Assembly (NCBI GenBank): GCA_963695675.1
Contig: CAVOGY010000007.1
Span: 372,001 to 436,000, forward strand
Direction of reading: 5' to 3'
From: DASUPK01 sp963695675
GTDB taxonomy: Bacteria; Actinomycetota; Thermoleophilia; Solirubrobacterales; 70-9
Length of the DNA stretch: 64,000 nt
Shown here: piece after piece, positions 8,297 to 16,370 of the stretch
Numbering within the stretch: the first letter of the stretch is position 1
Layout of the letters: each line of letters opens with the position of its first letter
Translations under genes and position numbers: made by a program
Notes under the pieces: generated by a model
Databases searched by the model: none
What the model saw: only the letters and a program-made list of their open reading frames with translations
What the model was told of the DNA's origin: nothing

Positions 8297-8802
8297 TCGA
8301 GGAACTCGACCACCTGGTCCGCCGGCAGCCGCTCCGGCGCCCGCTGCTCCTGGACCGGTGTGCCGAGGTGGAGCAGCCCGATGAAGCGCTCGTCGTCGGG
8401 CATGCCGACGGCGGCGCGGCCCTCGGGAGTGCGGAGGACCTCGGGAGTCCGCCAGTAGCTCGCAAGCCCCCGGCTGTGGGCTGCGAGCAGGACGATGTAG
8501 GCGGCGCAGGCGGAGGCGTGGAGGTCCTCCTCGTCCTGGATCGGCTCGCCGGTGAGCGCGCAGGAGCAGACGACGAGGGTCGGCGCGCGGTCGAGCTTGG
8601 GGGCCGACTCGGGCCCGGCTGCGTCCTTGAGCCGCTCCAGGGCCTTGGGGCCGACCACGCGAAAGCGCCATGGATTGGTCAGGTTGTGGTTGGGAGCCCA
8701 GCGGGCCAGGTCCACCAGCTCCTCGAGCAGAGCCCGGTCGACCTGCTCGGGCCGAAAGGCCTTGTGGGTGCGCCGCGTGCGAATCGCCTCCTCGACTTCC
8801 AT
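8293..8802 (-). CDS. Nitroreductase-family FMN oxidoreductase
   Basis: Protein of 169 aa of the nitroreductase fold: VEEAIRTRRTHKAFRPEQV at the N-terminus (FMN phosphate-binding RxRR-type start), LARWAPNHNLTNPWRF, a CAAYIVLLAAHSRGLASYW helix and the terminal GLLHLGTP strand. Such enzymes use NAD(P)H and FMN on nitro, quinone or related substrates. Being last-but-one in the cobalamin-riboswitch-led gene run raises the thought of BluB, but the BluB-specific insertions and length are not seen. The start is ATG at 8802, only about 15 nt downstream of the ECF fusion gene's stop, so it may be in the same transcript. Confidence 0.8.
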   Translation of the reverse strand: MEVEEAIRTRRTHKAFRPEQVDRALLEELVDLARWAPNHNLTNPWRFRVVGPKALERLKDAAGPESAPKLDRAPTLVVCSCALTGEPIQDEEDLHASACAAYIVLLAAHSRGLASYWRTPEVLRTPEGRAAVGMPDDERFIGLLHLGTPVQEQRAPERLPADQVVEFLE

Positions 8803-8817
8803 CGAGGGGGAGGCTAG

Positions 8818-10726
8818 CTAGTGGCCTGGTCCCGCCGGACGGTCGGGCAGACGGCGCTGGTACAGGACCCAGCCGCCCCATGCTGCGGCCGCGAGTGCGG
8901 CCGCGGCGGCGATCGCGATCAGCCAGCCGAGGATTCCACCCCCACCCCCATCGTCGCCGCTGGACGAGGCCGGTGCGAGGGGCTGCGGAGTGGGCTGCTC
9001 CGCGGGCTGGGCTCCCGGGGTCGCCGCGGGGTCGCGCTGCTCCGTGCGTCTTTCCCGCCTTCCCGGCCGAGCCCTGAGCGGGGGCGCCGCCGCCGGCTGG
9101 GTCTGGGACGGCGGCCCGAGGCGTCGAGACCTGCCTGGGGAGCGGGCTGAGCGGGAAGGCGGCGCCGTTGGCGGCCATCAGGGCCTGCCCGGTGACCCAG
9201 ACGGGCGTCTGGTCGCTGGAGGAGGAGTAGCGATAGTGGCCGTCGCCTGCCCGGACGCCCGCCAGGTAGTCGAGCGGCGAGCGGCCACCGCTCCGCACCG
9301 AGGAAGGCGAGACACCCGCGGCGGCCAGCCCCTGCACCGCCCAGGCCGTCGACTGGGCGTTGGCCGTGCCACCGCTGAGAGCGAATCCCCCGCCCGACCG
9401 CTGGACGCTTCGCAGATAGGAGACCCCGCCCCGCATTCCCCTCATCACACGGGTTGCGCTGGCGCGCACCCTCGCACCTCCTCCGGCGGCAAGCGCCTGC
9501 AGGACGGCGCCGGTGCTGTCCGGATCGCTTGCCGACCCCGGCGCGAAGCCCCAGCCTCCGTCCTCGTTCTGCTGCGTCCGCAGCCAGCCCACCGAGCGGG
9601 AGTTGCCGGACGTCGCTCCGGCGGCCTTCAGCGCGAGGATCCCGAACGCCGTCGGATTCACCTGGCCTCCCCAGGAGCCGTCCCCGCCGCGGCGCGCCAG
9701 CAGACGGGCGACAAGGTCGCGCCCCTGGAATTGGCGCGGATCGAGCCCCGCTCCGCGCAGGACGAGGATCGTGCGCTCGATGTCGCCCGTCGTGCTGATC
9801 TCGCCGACGGTCCCGGCGAGGTAGGAGATCGGGGTGGCGTCGCCGTGGTCGACGTCGAGCGGGTTGACTCCTGCCGCCTCGAGCCCGAGCACGGCCCAGC
9901 CTGTCATCGCCGGGCTCGATTCCTCGCCCGGCGCGAAGCCGAAGCCGCCGTCGTCGTTCTCCGCGCCGCGCAGCCAGGCCACGGCCGAGCCGGACCCGGC
10001 ACCGGAGGCCTGGGCCCGGTCGCCGGACAGCAGAGCCGGGGCCGCGAGCAGCATGGCGGCGACCAGGCAGGCGGCTGTCGCGGCTCCGCCCGCTCGGGCC
10101 GTCGGTGCGGGTGCGCGGCGCCTCCAGGCGTACTCGAAGCGGCGCCGGTAGCGGAGCAGCATCCGGACCATCGCCGGCCCGGCAACGAGCGCCAGGGCCG
10201 CGTTCCCGCCCGCGTGGGCGATGTTGAAGGGGACCCCTCTCGCCGAGATGGCCAGGAAGCGGTCAAGCGACTGCTCGCCGCCGTAGGTGACCATCAACGA
10301 GAAGTCCAGCAGCGCGCCGTAGGCGAACCCGGCCAGGGCGCAGACCACCGCAAGCCACACCCGGCCGAGCCTCCGGCCGCTGAGAGCCGCGAGCCAGGCG
10401 CCGAACAGGCCGGTCATGCCCCAGCCGGCCATCTGCCAGGGCGTCCAGGGCCCCTGCCCGAGCCAGAAGTTGGAGGCCAGGCCGGAGAGCGCGCCCACCG
10501 CGAAGCCCGGCGCCCCCCCGAGCGCGAACCCGGCGATCAGCGTGATGTCGGTGGTCGGCACCACATTCGGGATCGGCGAGAAGGCAACCCGGCCGGCAAC
10601 CGAGATCGCGGCGAGCGCCGCGACCAAGGCGACGATCTGGGAGGGTGGGCGCGAGCGCTCATACCAGGCGAAACCGCCGATCAGCATCGCCGCGAGCACC
10701 AAGAGGACGCCGAGCTGCCAGGTCAC
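8818..10726 (-). CDS. ECF S-component-like membrane domain fused to transcobalamin/prenyltransferase-type alpha-alpha barrel (frameshifted)
   Basis: The N-terminal ~200 residues form five to six membrane helices with the S-component look of ECF importers (e.g. PNVVPTTDITLIAGFALGG, APGFAVGALSGLASNFWLGQG). After a further membrane segment near residue 220, an extracytoplasmic region (about 240-540) carries five or six repeats of prenyltransferase/squalene-cyclase type, such as NDDGGFGFAPG, DGSWGGQVNPTAFG and NEDGGWGFAPG. A Pro/Ala-rich linker (TPGAQPAEQPTPQP), a Gly run and a C-terminal membrane anchor ending VLYQRRLPDRP follow, but in a reading frame shifted by one base; the shift falls about 9020-9140. 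The start ATG overlaps the EcfA stop (ATGA). The alpha/alpha-barrel fold is shared by animal transcobalamin's alpha domain. Proposed role: B12 capture and translocation (inference). Confidence 0.72.
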
Positions 10727-12366
10727 TTCGCCCCCTCCCTGGCCCGGACCGCCGGCCGGCCGGCCAAGGCGTCGCGCAGGACCGAGGCGCCCTCGTCGAC
10801 GGTGATCGCGGCGCCGTCGAGGATCCGCGCCACCTCGCTCGAGAAGTACCAGCCGCCCGCGAGGAGCTCGGCCGCGTCGCCATCCGCTGCGACCTCCCCT
10901 CGCGCGAGGAGGACGACCCGCTCGGCGAACGTCGCCGCGAACTCGACGTCATGGGTGGCGACCATCACGGCGGTCCCCCGCTCCGCCAGCTGCCGGCCGA
11001 GCGCCGCGAGCTCGCCCTTGCGGGCCCGGTCCATACCCCGGGTCGGCTCGTCGAGCAGCAGGGCGCCGGGCAGCTCTCCCTCCCCGGTGTCGCGGCCAGC
11101 GACGACGATGGCCAGGGCGAGGCGCTGGCGCTCGCCGCCCGAAAGGTCGCGGGGGTCCGTCTCCTCCAGGCCCTGGAGGCCGAAGCGCCGCAAGGCCTCG
11201 GACCCGGCGGCGCCGCGCAGCTCCTCCCCGACCCGCTCGTGGACGAAGAGGTCGCCCGGCCTCTGGGGTAGCAGTGCAACCCCGCGTGGGGCCGCGATGC
11301 CACCGCGCTGCGGCTCGATCAGCCCGGCCGCCGCCCGCAGGAGCGTGGTCTTCCCGGCGCCATTGCTGCCCATCAGGGCCACCCGCTCGCCCGGGTTGAT
11401 CTGGAGCTCAACGCCCCGGAGGGCCTCGGTGCGCTCCTCCCCCTCTCCCAGCTCCACCCAGAGGTTGCGGAATGCCAGCGCCGGATCTCTGCGGCGCGCG
11501 CGGGACGTCCTCTCGGCGGGCGGCTCGCTCGGCGCCAGCTCGACGCCCGCCCTCTGCAGGGTGCGGCGCGCCTCGCGGACGCTCGCCGGGGCCTTCAGCC
11601 CGACACCGTCGAGCAGCCGCGCGCCGGGCGTGGCCAGGGCGGGATCGCGGTCGAGAGCCCAGCGCAGGAAATCCGAGGGCACGCCATCGAAGGCGACCGC
11701 GCCAGCGTCGAGGGCGAGGACCCGGTCGGCAGCCGCCAGGCAGCGCTCGAGACGATGCTCGCCGAGCAGTACGGCCACCCCCCACTCCTCGTTCAACCGT
11801 CGCAGGAGCGAGGTCAGCTCGTCGCCCGCCACCGGGTCGAGCTGAGAGGTGGGCTCGTCGAGCAGCACCAGGCGCGGCCGGGTGGCGAGGGCCGCCGCCA
11901 GCGCGACCCGCTGCAGCTCGCCGCCGGAGAGCGTGTCCGTGGTCCGATCGAGGAGCCCGTCGATCGCGAGCGCCAGGGACACCTCCTCGACGGCCCGCGA
12001 TCTGGCGGCCGGCGAGACGCCGCGAAGCTCCAGGGGCAGCTCGATCTCGGCCCTCACGGTCGTGCTCACCACCTGTGTCTCCGGCTCCTGGGCGACCAGC
12101 CCGACCACCTCGGCGAGCTCCGCAGGTCCATGGGAGCTCACCTCCATTCCGGCCACCTCCAGCTCGCCCTCGACCTGCCCGCCGTGAAAATGCGGCACCA
12201 GTCCGCAGGCGGCCCGCAAGAGGGTCGACTTGCCGGAGCCGGAGCGGCCCGCGATGACCACGAATTCGCCGGGCTCCACCTGCAGGTCGATTCCCCGGAG
12301 GGCGTCGCGGGCGGCGCCGGGGTACCGGTAGGTGAGCCCGCTCGTCCGCAACGCGACGTCAGCCAC
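10723..12366 (-). CDS. ecfA: Energy-coupling factor transporter ATPase, two ABC domains in one chain
   Basis: Cytoplasmic ATPase of 547 aa made of two ABC cassettes, equivalent to fused EcfA1-EcfA2. Domain 1: Walker A GRSGSGKSTLL (about residue 41), signature LSGGELQRVALA, Walker B LVLLDEPTSQLD. Domain 2: Walker A GSNGAGKTTLL (about 335), signature LSGGERQRLALA, Walker B LLLDEPTRGMD. All catalytic motifs are intact in both halves. It overlaps EcfT upstream by 8 nt and the S-component gene downstream by 4 nt (ATGA), so the ECF module is translationally coupled. Substrate specificity must come from the S component; the upstream cobalamin riboswitch points to vitamin B12. Confidence 0.9.
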   Translation of the reverse strand: MADVALRTSGLTYRYPGAARDALRGIDLQVEPGEFVVIAGRSGSGKSTLLRAACGLVPHFHGGQVEGELEVAGMEVSSHGPAELAEVVGLVAQEPETQVVSTTVRAEIELPLELRGVSPAARSRAVEEVSLALAIDGLLDRTTDTLSGGELQRVALAAALATRPRLVLLDEPTSQLDPVAGDELTSLLRRLNEEWGVAVLLGEHRLERCLAAADRVLALDAGAVAFDGVPSDFLRWALDRDPALATPGARLLDGVGLKAPASVREARRTLQRAGVELAPSEPPAERTSRARRRDPALAFRNLWVELGEGEERTEALRGVELQINPGERVALMGSNGAGKTTLLRAAAGLIEPQRGGIAAPRGVALLPQRPGDLFVHERVGEELRGAAGSEALRRFGLQGLEETDPRDLSGGERQRLALAIVVAGRDTGEGELPGALLLDEPTRGMDRARKGELAALGRQLAERGTAVMVATHDVEFAATFAERVVLLARGEVAADGDAAELLAGGWYFSSEVARILDGAAITVDEGASVLRDALAGRPAVRAREGAK

Positions 12367-13240
12367 GCGACCGCCACCTCCGCAGCGCGAACGGGACTGC
12401 GGCGACCCCGATCAGCGCGACGCAGAGCCCGATCGTGACCGGGCCGAAGGCCATCTCGATGCGGGGGTAGGTCTCGAAGCCCCCAGCCCCGGCGATCCGG
12501 GCGAGCGCGGCAATGAGCAGGAGCGCGGCGCCCGTCGCGTAGAGCGGGGCGTCGTCAAGAGAGCGCTCCCGTCGGCGCGCGGGTCTCACACCAAGCGAGT
12601 GGCCTCGAAGCTCGAGCGTGGCGGCAACGTCCACGGCCCGATCGAGGGAGCCTTCGACCAGCCGCCGCGCCATCGCCGCGCGACCGACCGGCTCCGCGCC
12701 CGGGCCACGCAGGGCAGCCGCCTCTCTCAGGCGAGCCCCGTCGGCGGCGGCCAGCGGGACCATCCGCGTGACCAGCCCGGCAGTCATCGCCGAGCGGCGG
12801 GCGATCGGACGCAGCACGCGCAGCACGCGATCCGGGTCGACGCAGGCCGAGTAGACGGCGAAGACGAGCACCACCGCCACCACCCGCAGGCCGATCGCAC
12901 CACCCGCCGCCAGGGACTCGAGCGTCACGTCGGTGTTGCCCAGCACCGGCATCTCCCAGCCGCGCACCAGCACCGTCTCGCCCCGGTGGCTGACCAGGGC
13001 GTTGACGACCACCATGAAGAGCAAGAGCGGCAGGGCGAGCCGCAGCGAGGCCCGGACGGCTCGACCGGCTCCCGCCGCGAGGCCCGCGAGGACCGTCGCG
13101 AGCCCGGCGGCGACCAGGACCAGCGGGCTCGGGTAGATGAAGCCCACGGCCGCCAGCGCACCCAGGTACGCGATCGCGGCCCCCGGCGAGGCCCGATGCA
13201 GGGGGCTGCGGCCCGGCGTGTAGGCGAGCGCGGGCCTCAC
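12359..13240 (-). CDS. ecfT: ECF transporter transmembrane component EcfT
   Basis: Membrane scaffold of the ECF importer (293 aa). Several hydrophobic helices span about residues 20-130 and 225-290. The long cytoplasmic region has the coupling-helix type motifs ALRGPGAEP and LELRGHSLG, which resemble the conserved A-R-G boxes that contact the ATPases. The start is GTG at 13240, whose GTGA overlaps the stop of the DUF4430 gene. A longer frame to 13366 is only Arg-rich shadow of the upstream gene. It ends 8 nt inside the EcfA gene. The family call is firm. Confidence 0.86.
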   Translation of the reverse strand: MRPALAYTPGRSPLHRASPGAAIAYLGALAAVGFIYPSPLVLVAAGLATVLAGLAAGAGRAVRASLRLALPLLLFMVVVNALVSHRGETVLVRGWEMPVLGNTDVTLESLAAGGAIGLRVVAVVLVFAVYSACVDPDRVLRVLRPIARRSAMTAGLVTRMVPLAAADGARLREAAALRGPGAEPVGRAAMARRLVEGSLDRAVDVAATLELRGHSLGVRPARRRERSLDDAPLYATGAALLLIAALARIAGAGGFETYPRIEMAFGPVTIGLCVALIGVAAVPFALRRWRSRG

Positions 13241-14139
13241 GGGACCGGCACCCCGATCGCCCCGGCACCGGGCTGGGCGGCGACGGCGTAGTGATTGCGA
13301 AGCTGCTCCCCGAGCAGGCTGGCGGCGGCGGCGACGCCTTTGCTGTCCGTTCCGGTCACGACCCACACCGGAGGTCCGCCCCCTGGCCGGAGCGCGGCTA
13401 CCAGACCCCCTCCCTTGCCGATGCTGCCGGCGGGCGCCCCGCGCTGGTTGAGCAGCTCGAGCAGCGGCTTGTTCGCCCCGACGAAGCGGGCAAAGACCCC
13501 GCTGCGATCGGGCGACTGCGAGAGCAGCGCAGCAGCATGGTCATGTCGGATCGTGGCCCACGGCCCGACCTCGACGGCGATCGCGTTGCTCGGAGCGCCG
13601 CCTTCTAGAGCGCCGGCCGCGGCGAGACGCCGGGACACCGTTTGACAGAGCGCCATGGCCGCGCGGCAGTCCACGGCGGCCGGCCAGCGGGTTCCCTGGA
13701 AGCCGTGCAGGAAGGGCTCCGGCCAGGAGCCGACCACCGCCGGGACCCGCATGGCGGCGGTCCAGTCGCGGTAGTCCCACCAGATCCGGTCCCCTCCGGA
13801 GAGGTCGTACTGGGCGGAGCCGATCGGCGACTCGATTCCGTTCACGTAGAAGAACCAGTCGCTGCTGCGGCCCGCGCTCTGGCTGCCCGCGAGGCCGTCG
13901 ATCGACTGGATGAACCCGCCGCCGTAGCGCGTCGTGATCTCCACATTTCGGTCCAGGACACGGAGCACAGTGTCCGACTGTTTGATCGAGTCGGTCTTCT
14001 GGAGCATGACCTTGCTGCCGTAGTCGCGCGTCACGGTCAGGCTGACGTCACCCTCGTCCTGACCGGGGCCGAGCCCGCAGCCGGCGGCCGCCGCGACGCA
14101 GAGCGCCAGGGGGGCCGCCAGGCGGCGGGCCGATCTCAC
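13237..14139 (-). CDS. DUF4430 (transcobalamin beta-domain-like) lipoprotein
   Basis: Exported 300-aa protein with a lipoprotein signal peptide: LALCVAAAAGCG carries a lipobox-like AAGC with the acceptor Cys near residue 21. Residues about 35-130 match DUF4430, the domain related to the C-terminal beta domain of transcobalamin and intrinsic factor: VLRVLDRNVEI, then GGGFIQSIDG, WFFYVNGIESP and GDRIWWDYRDW. The C-terminal half (about 130-300) is an unrecognised alpha/beta region ending with a low-complexity Ala/Gly segment. It overlaps both neighbours (ATGA upstream, GTGA downstream). Inferred role: surface-anchored cobalamin- or corrinoid-binding partner of the ECF transporter. Confidence 0.78.
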   Translation of the reverse strand: MRSARRLAAPLALCVAAAAGCGLGPGQDEGDVSLTVTRDYGSKVMLQKTDSIKQSDTVLRVLDRNVEITTRYGGGFIQSIDGLAGSQSAGRSSDWFFYVNGIESPIGSAQYDLSGGDRIWWDYRDWTAAMRVPAVVGSWPEPFLHGFQGTRWPAAVDCRAAMALCQTVSRRLAAAGALEGGAPSNAIAVEVGPWATIRHDHAAALLSQSPDRSGVFARFVGANKPLLELLNQRGAPAGSIGKGGGLVAALRPGGGPPVWVVTGTDSKGVAAAASLLGEQLRNHYAVAAQPGAGAIGVPVP

Positions 14140-15183
14140 TTCTTGCCCCTCGCCCCCTTGTGCTTGCCTTTTTTCTTCGTCGAGCGGCTGCGGTGCTCAC
14201 AGTTCTTCGCGAGCTTGTCGCGCTTGTCGGCCTTGGCGCTGTCGTCACCTCCGCCGCAGTTGACGCGGTCCTTGCCGCCGCCGCGCACGTCGACCCGATC
14301 GTCGCCCGCGAGCGCGCGTACGCCGTCGTTGCCCGCACGGGGCTTGATCCGGTCGTCTCCGGCCGTGCCAGCGATGACATCGGAATCATCTGATCCGACG
14401 ATGATCCGGCCTCGCGCCGAAGGGCAATCGCCGATCTGCGCCGCGGAGCAGATGGCCAGCGCTGCGCTCGGGATCTCTGCGCCCCGCGTGGCCTGAATCT
14501 GCGCGGCGCCGGGGCCGCTCATCGTCACCTGGGCGTTGCCGGACGCGTCGGCGGTGACCGGCGTCGCGCCGCCGGAAATGACCGCGCCCGCGGCCGGCGT
14601 GGCGGTCCCGTCGTCGCCGTAGGCGAGCACCTGCACCGGAAACGGGGTCCCCAGGGGCTCGCGGACAGGGGCGTCGAGCACGAGCTCGGCCGGCGGCGGA
14701 AAGTTCGGAGCGAGATACCAGAGAACCTGATCGCCGGCGTGAATCCCGAACTGCGAGCCGCCGACCTGCAGCCCGGTGTGGTTCACCTTCGTGTACCAGA
14801 AGGCAGAACCCTGGGCGACGTTGCCGCCGATGCCGCAGACACCAAGGCCGAAGCCGTCGGGCACGAACTTGTCGGTGAAGCAGCAGGGGGTTGAGCCGGT
14901 TGCGGCTCTTCGCCGCCTCGACGACGATGCCGAGGGCGTTTGCGCCCTGAACCGGGACGCCCTGCCCCGAGCCGCCGCTGCCGGGCCCGAAGCAGTCGGC
15001 CTGCGGGCTGGTCGGCATCGTGCTCGTGTCGCTGTACTGGGTGATGTCGTCGAGCTGGCCACTCGAGCCAACTACACGGAGATCGGCCCCGACGCTGGCG
15101 TCGGCGCTCGCCGAGCCGAGCCAGGCAGGCATCAACAGCGACGCCAGCATCGCGATCCAGACGGTGATTCTCATCTGAGCCAC
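14136..15183 (-). CDS. Secreted DUF4430-like protein with Ig-like region and RTX-type repeats (frameshifted)
   Basis: First gene after the cobalamin riboswitch. The signal peptide (MAQMRITVWIAMLASLLMPA...ASA) and first ~95 residues (to NALGIVVEAAKSRNRLNPLL) are in one frame. From FTDKFVPDGFGLGVCGIGG onward the frame shifts by one base near 14878-14890; removing one C would restore continuity. The core (AFWYTKVNHTGLQVGG, GDQVLWYLAPNF) resembles DUF4430. Then come a beta-sandwich-like region, hemolysin-type Gly/Asp repeats (AGTAGDDRIKPRAGND, LAGDDRVDVRGGGKDRV) that probably bind calcium, and a Lys-rich tail. A good GAGGAAGGGG ribosome site precedes the ATG. Proposed as a secreted cobalamin-binding partner. 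Confidence 0.7.
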
Positions 15184-15210
15184 CCCTTCCTCGAGGGTCG
15201 TGTTGGCTGG

Positions 15211-15375
15211 CCGGGGACAGGTCTCCTGGCTTCCGGGCTCGGCTGCCGCGCCTTCCCAGGGAGCCGGCGGCTCCCCAGTGGTCTAGTGCTTCAGCCTCAT
15301 CACCCGGTCACAGTGGCGGGACCGCGCCGGCTTCTCACCGGACTTCCCTTGACCACCGGCCCTTTGTGAACGAGG
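15211..15375 (-). promoter_or_regulatory. Cobalamin (B12) riboswitch
   Basis: Read on the minus strand, the segment holds the conserved cobalamin-riboswitch core in order: AAGGGAAGTCCGGTGAGA, then GGTCCCGCCACTGTGA, a variable arm with CACTGGGG, GGGAAGGC, and finally the B12 box AAGCCAGGAGACCTGTCC (about 15215-15232). It ends about 30 nt before the start codon of the secreted DUF4430-like gene, so it controls that operon, probably repressing it when adenosylcobalamin is bound. The match to the known consensus is strong by eye. Confidence 0.95.
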
Positions 15376-15409
15376 CATCCTACCCCCGGCTCAGGCCGCC
15401 AGGCGGAAA

Positions 15410-15442
15410 TGAAAGGGGCGGCCCGAAGGCCGCCCCTTTCGC
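15410..15442 (-). terminator. Intrinsic terminator of the secreted-protein gene
   Basis: Near-perfect inverted repeat AAAGGGGCGGCC-cgaa-GGCCGCCCCTTT, followed on the minus strand by TTTCATTT. It lies about 25 nt past the inferred stop at 15467 and just upstream of the riboswitch leader, separating the two minus-strand units. Confidence 0.85.
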
Positions 15443-15466
15443 AACTTCAGCTGGAAGAAGAAGCGC

Positions 15467-16230
15467 TTACTTCTTCTGCTTGCACTTCGCGCTCGTCGAC
15501 CCGGTCTCAGCGTCTTACCGTTCTGATACGTGACCGTTTCGGTGGTCGCCCACTTCTTGGTCGAGCACCTGATCGAAGCGTAGGTCGTCTTCTTGCCGGT
15601 CTTCTTGTTCTTCCCGACGACCCTCTTGCCGAGGAGCGTGGTGCTGAACACATCGATCACCGAGCCCTGGACCGGGGGGATCTGCACCGTCAGGTTGTTG
15701 CCCCGGAAGACGCCGTTGAGGATCGGCTTCGTGGTGACGCCCGGGAACTCGACGAGCAGGTAAAGCGATGGGTTACCGCCCGAGGGGGCCCCGTTGAACG
15801 CCGTGATCGTGCCGTTCAGCTTCCGGCCATCGGAGAACGTCTGGACGTTCCCTCCCCCTCCGACGATTGACCCCGCACAGGCCGCCCGGGCGCTGGCCGT
15901 GGACTGGCCAACGATCCGCGACAACGAGCAGTCCGGGATGTTGCCCGGGTTGAACTTGAGGTCCTTCGGGAAGGTGATCGCGCTCTGGATCGAGGGCGGG
16001 AACGCGTAACACGACGGGTCATTGGCAGTCCCAAGCGGACAGGGCAGATTCCCCGCGTGCGTATCTGAACTCTGGAAGAAGATGTTTGCTGGCCCGCGCA
16101 CCTTCTTGCTCTGCTTGGCGGGCGTGATGTTGGAAACGATGTTCACGCCGGTGACGTCCGCCGAGGCGACGCTCGAGAGGGCCAGCGCACCGACCAGAGC
16201 AGCGATCATCCCGATCAGGTATTTGCGCAT
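15467..16230 (-). CDS. Secreted protein of unknown function (C-terminal frameshift)
   Basis: Exported protein of about 254 aa: a signal peptide (MRKYLIGMIAALVGALALSS...ASA) is followed by an all-beta-looking domain with paired cysteines (NLPCPLG, PSCYAF, DCSLS, IRCSTKKW). The annotated frame loses sense after NGKTL; one base added near 15503-15512 gives the ending RTGSTSAKCKQKK and a stop at 15467, just before the terminator hairpin. A good AAAGGAGTGG ribosome site supports ATG at 16230 over a longer start. The family is not recognised beyond a general likeness to abundant secreted proteins of this bacterial group. It lies between the mce operon and the B12 operon without clear functional linkage. 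Confidence 0.65.
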
Positions 16231-16370
16231 TGCATACCACTCCTTTTCTGCTTGGCTCGGGCGCCCGGCCGCCCCTGGAAAGGAGCCACCTGCCCTCGCG
16301 TTGCGGTCTCTTGCTGAACCTAACACAGCTAACTGGGCGTAGTTGTGCGGGGTCTACGCCATCCGGAGAC

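Noticed and set aside
8293..8802. Nitroreductase considered as BluB (lower-ligand synthesis for B12)
   Set aside because: It lies after the B12-regulated genes, but length and visible motifs fit generic nitroreductases; no BluB-specific features were recognised.
6620..10726. One 1368-residue reading frame joining the ECF membrane/barrel protein to GlpD
   Set aside because: The middle third is low-complexity Arg/Gly/Pro sequence that reads the nitroreductase gene out of frame; GlpD has its own ATG with a proper ATGA junction, and the ECF gene's real C-terminus lies in another frame.
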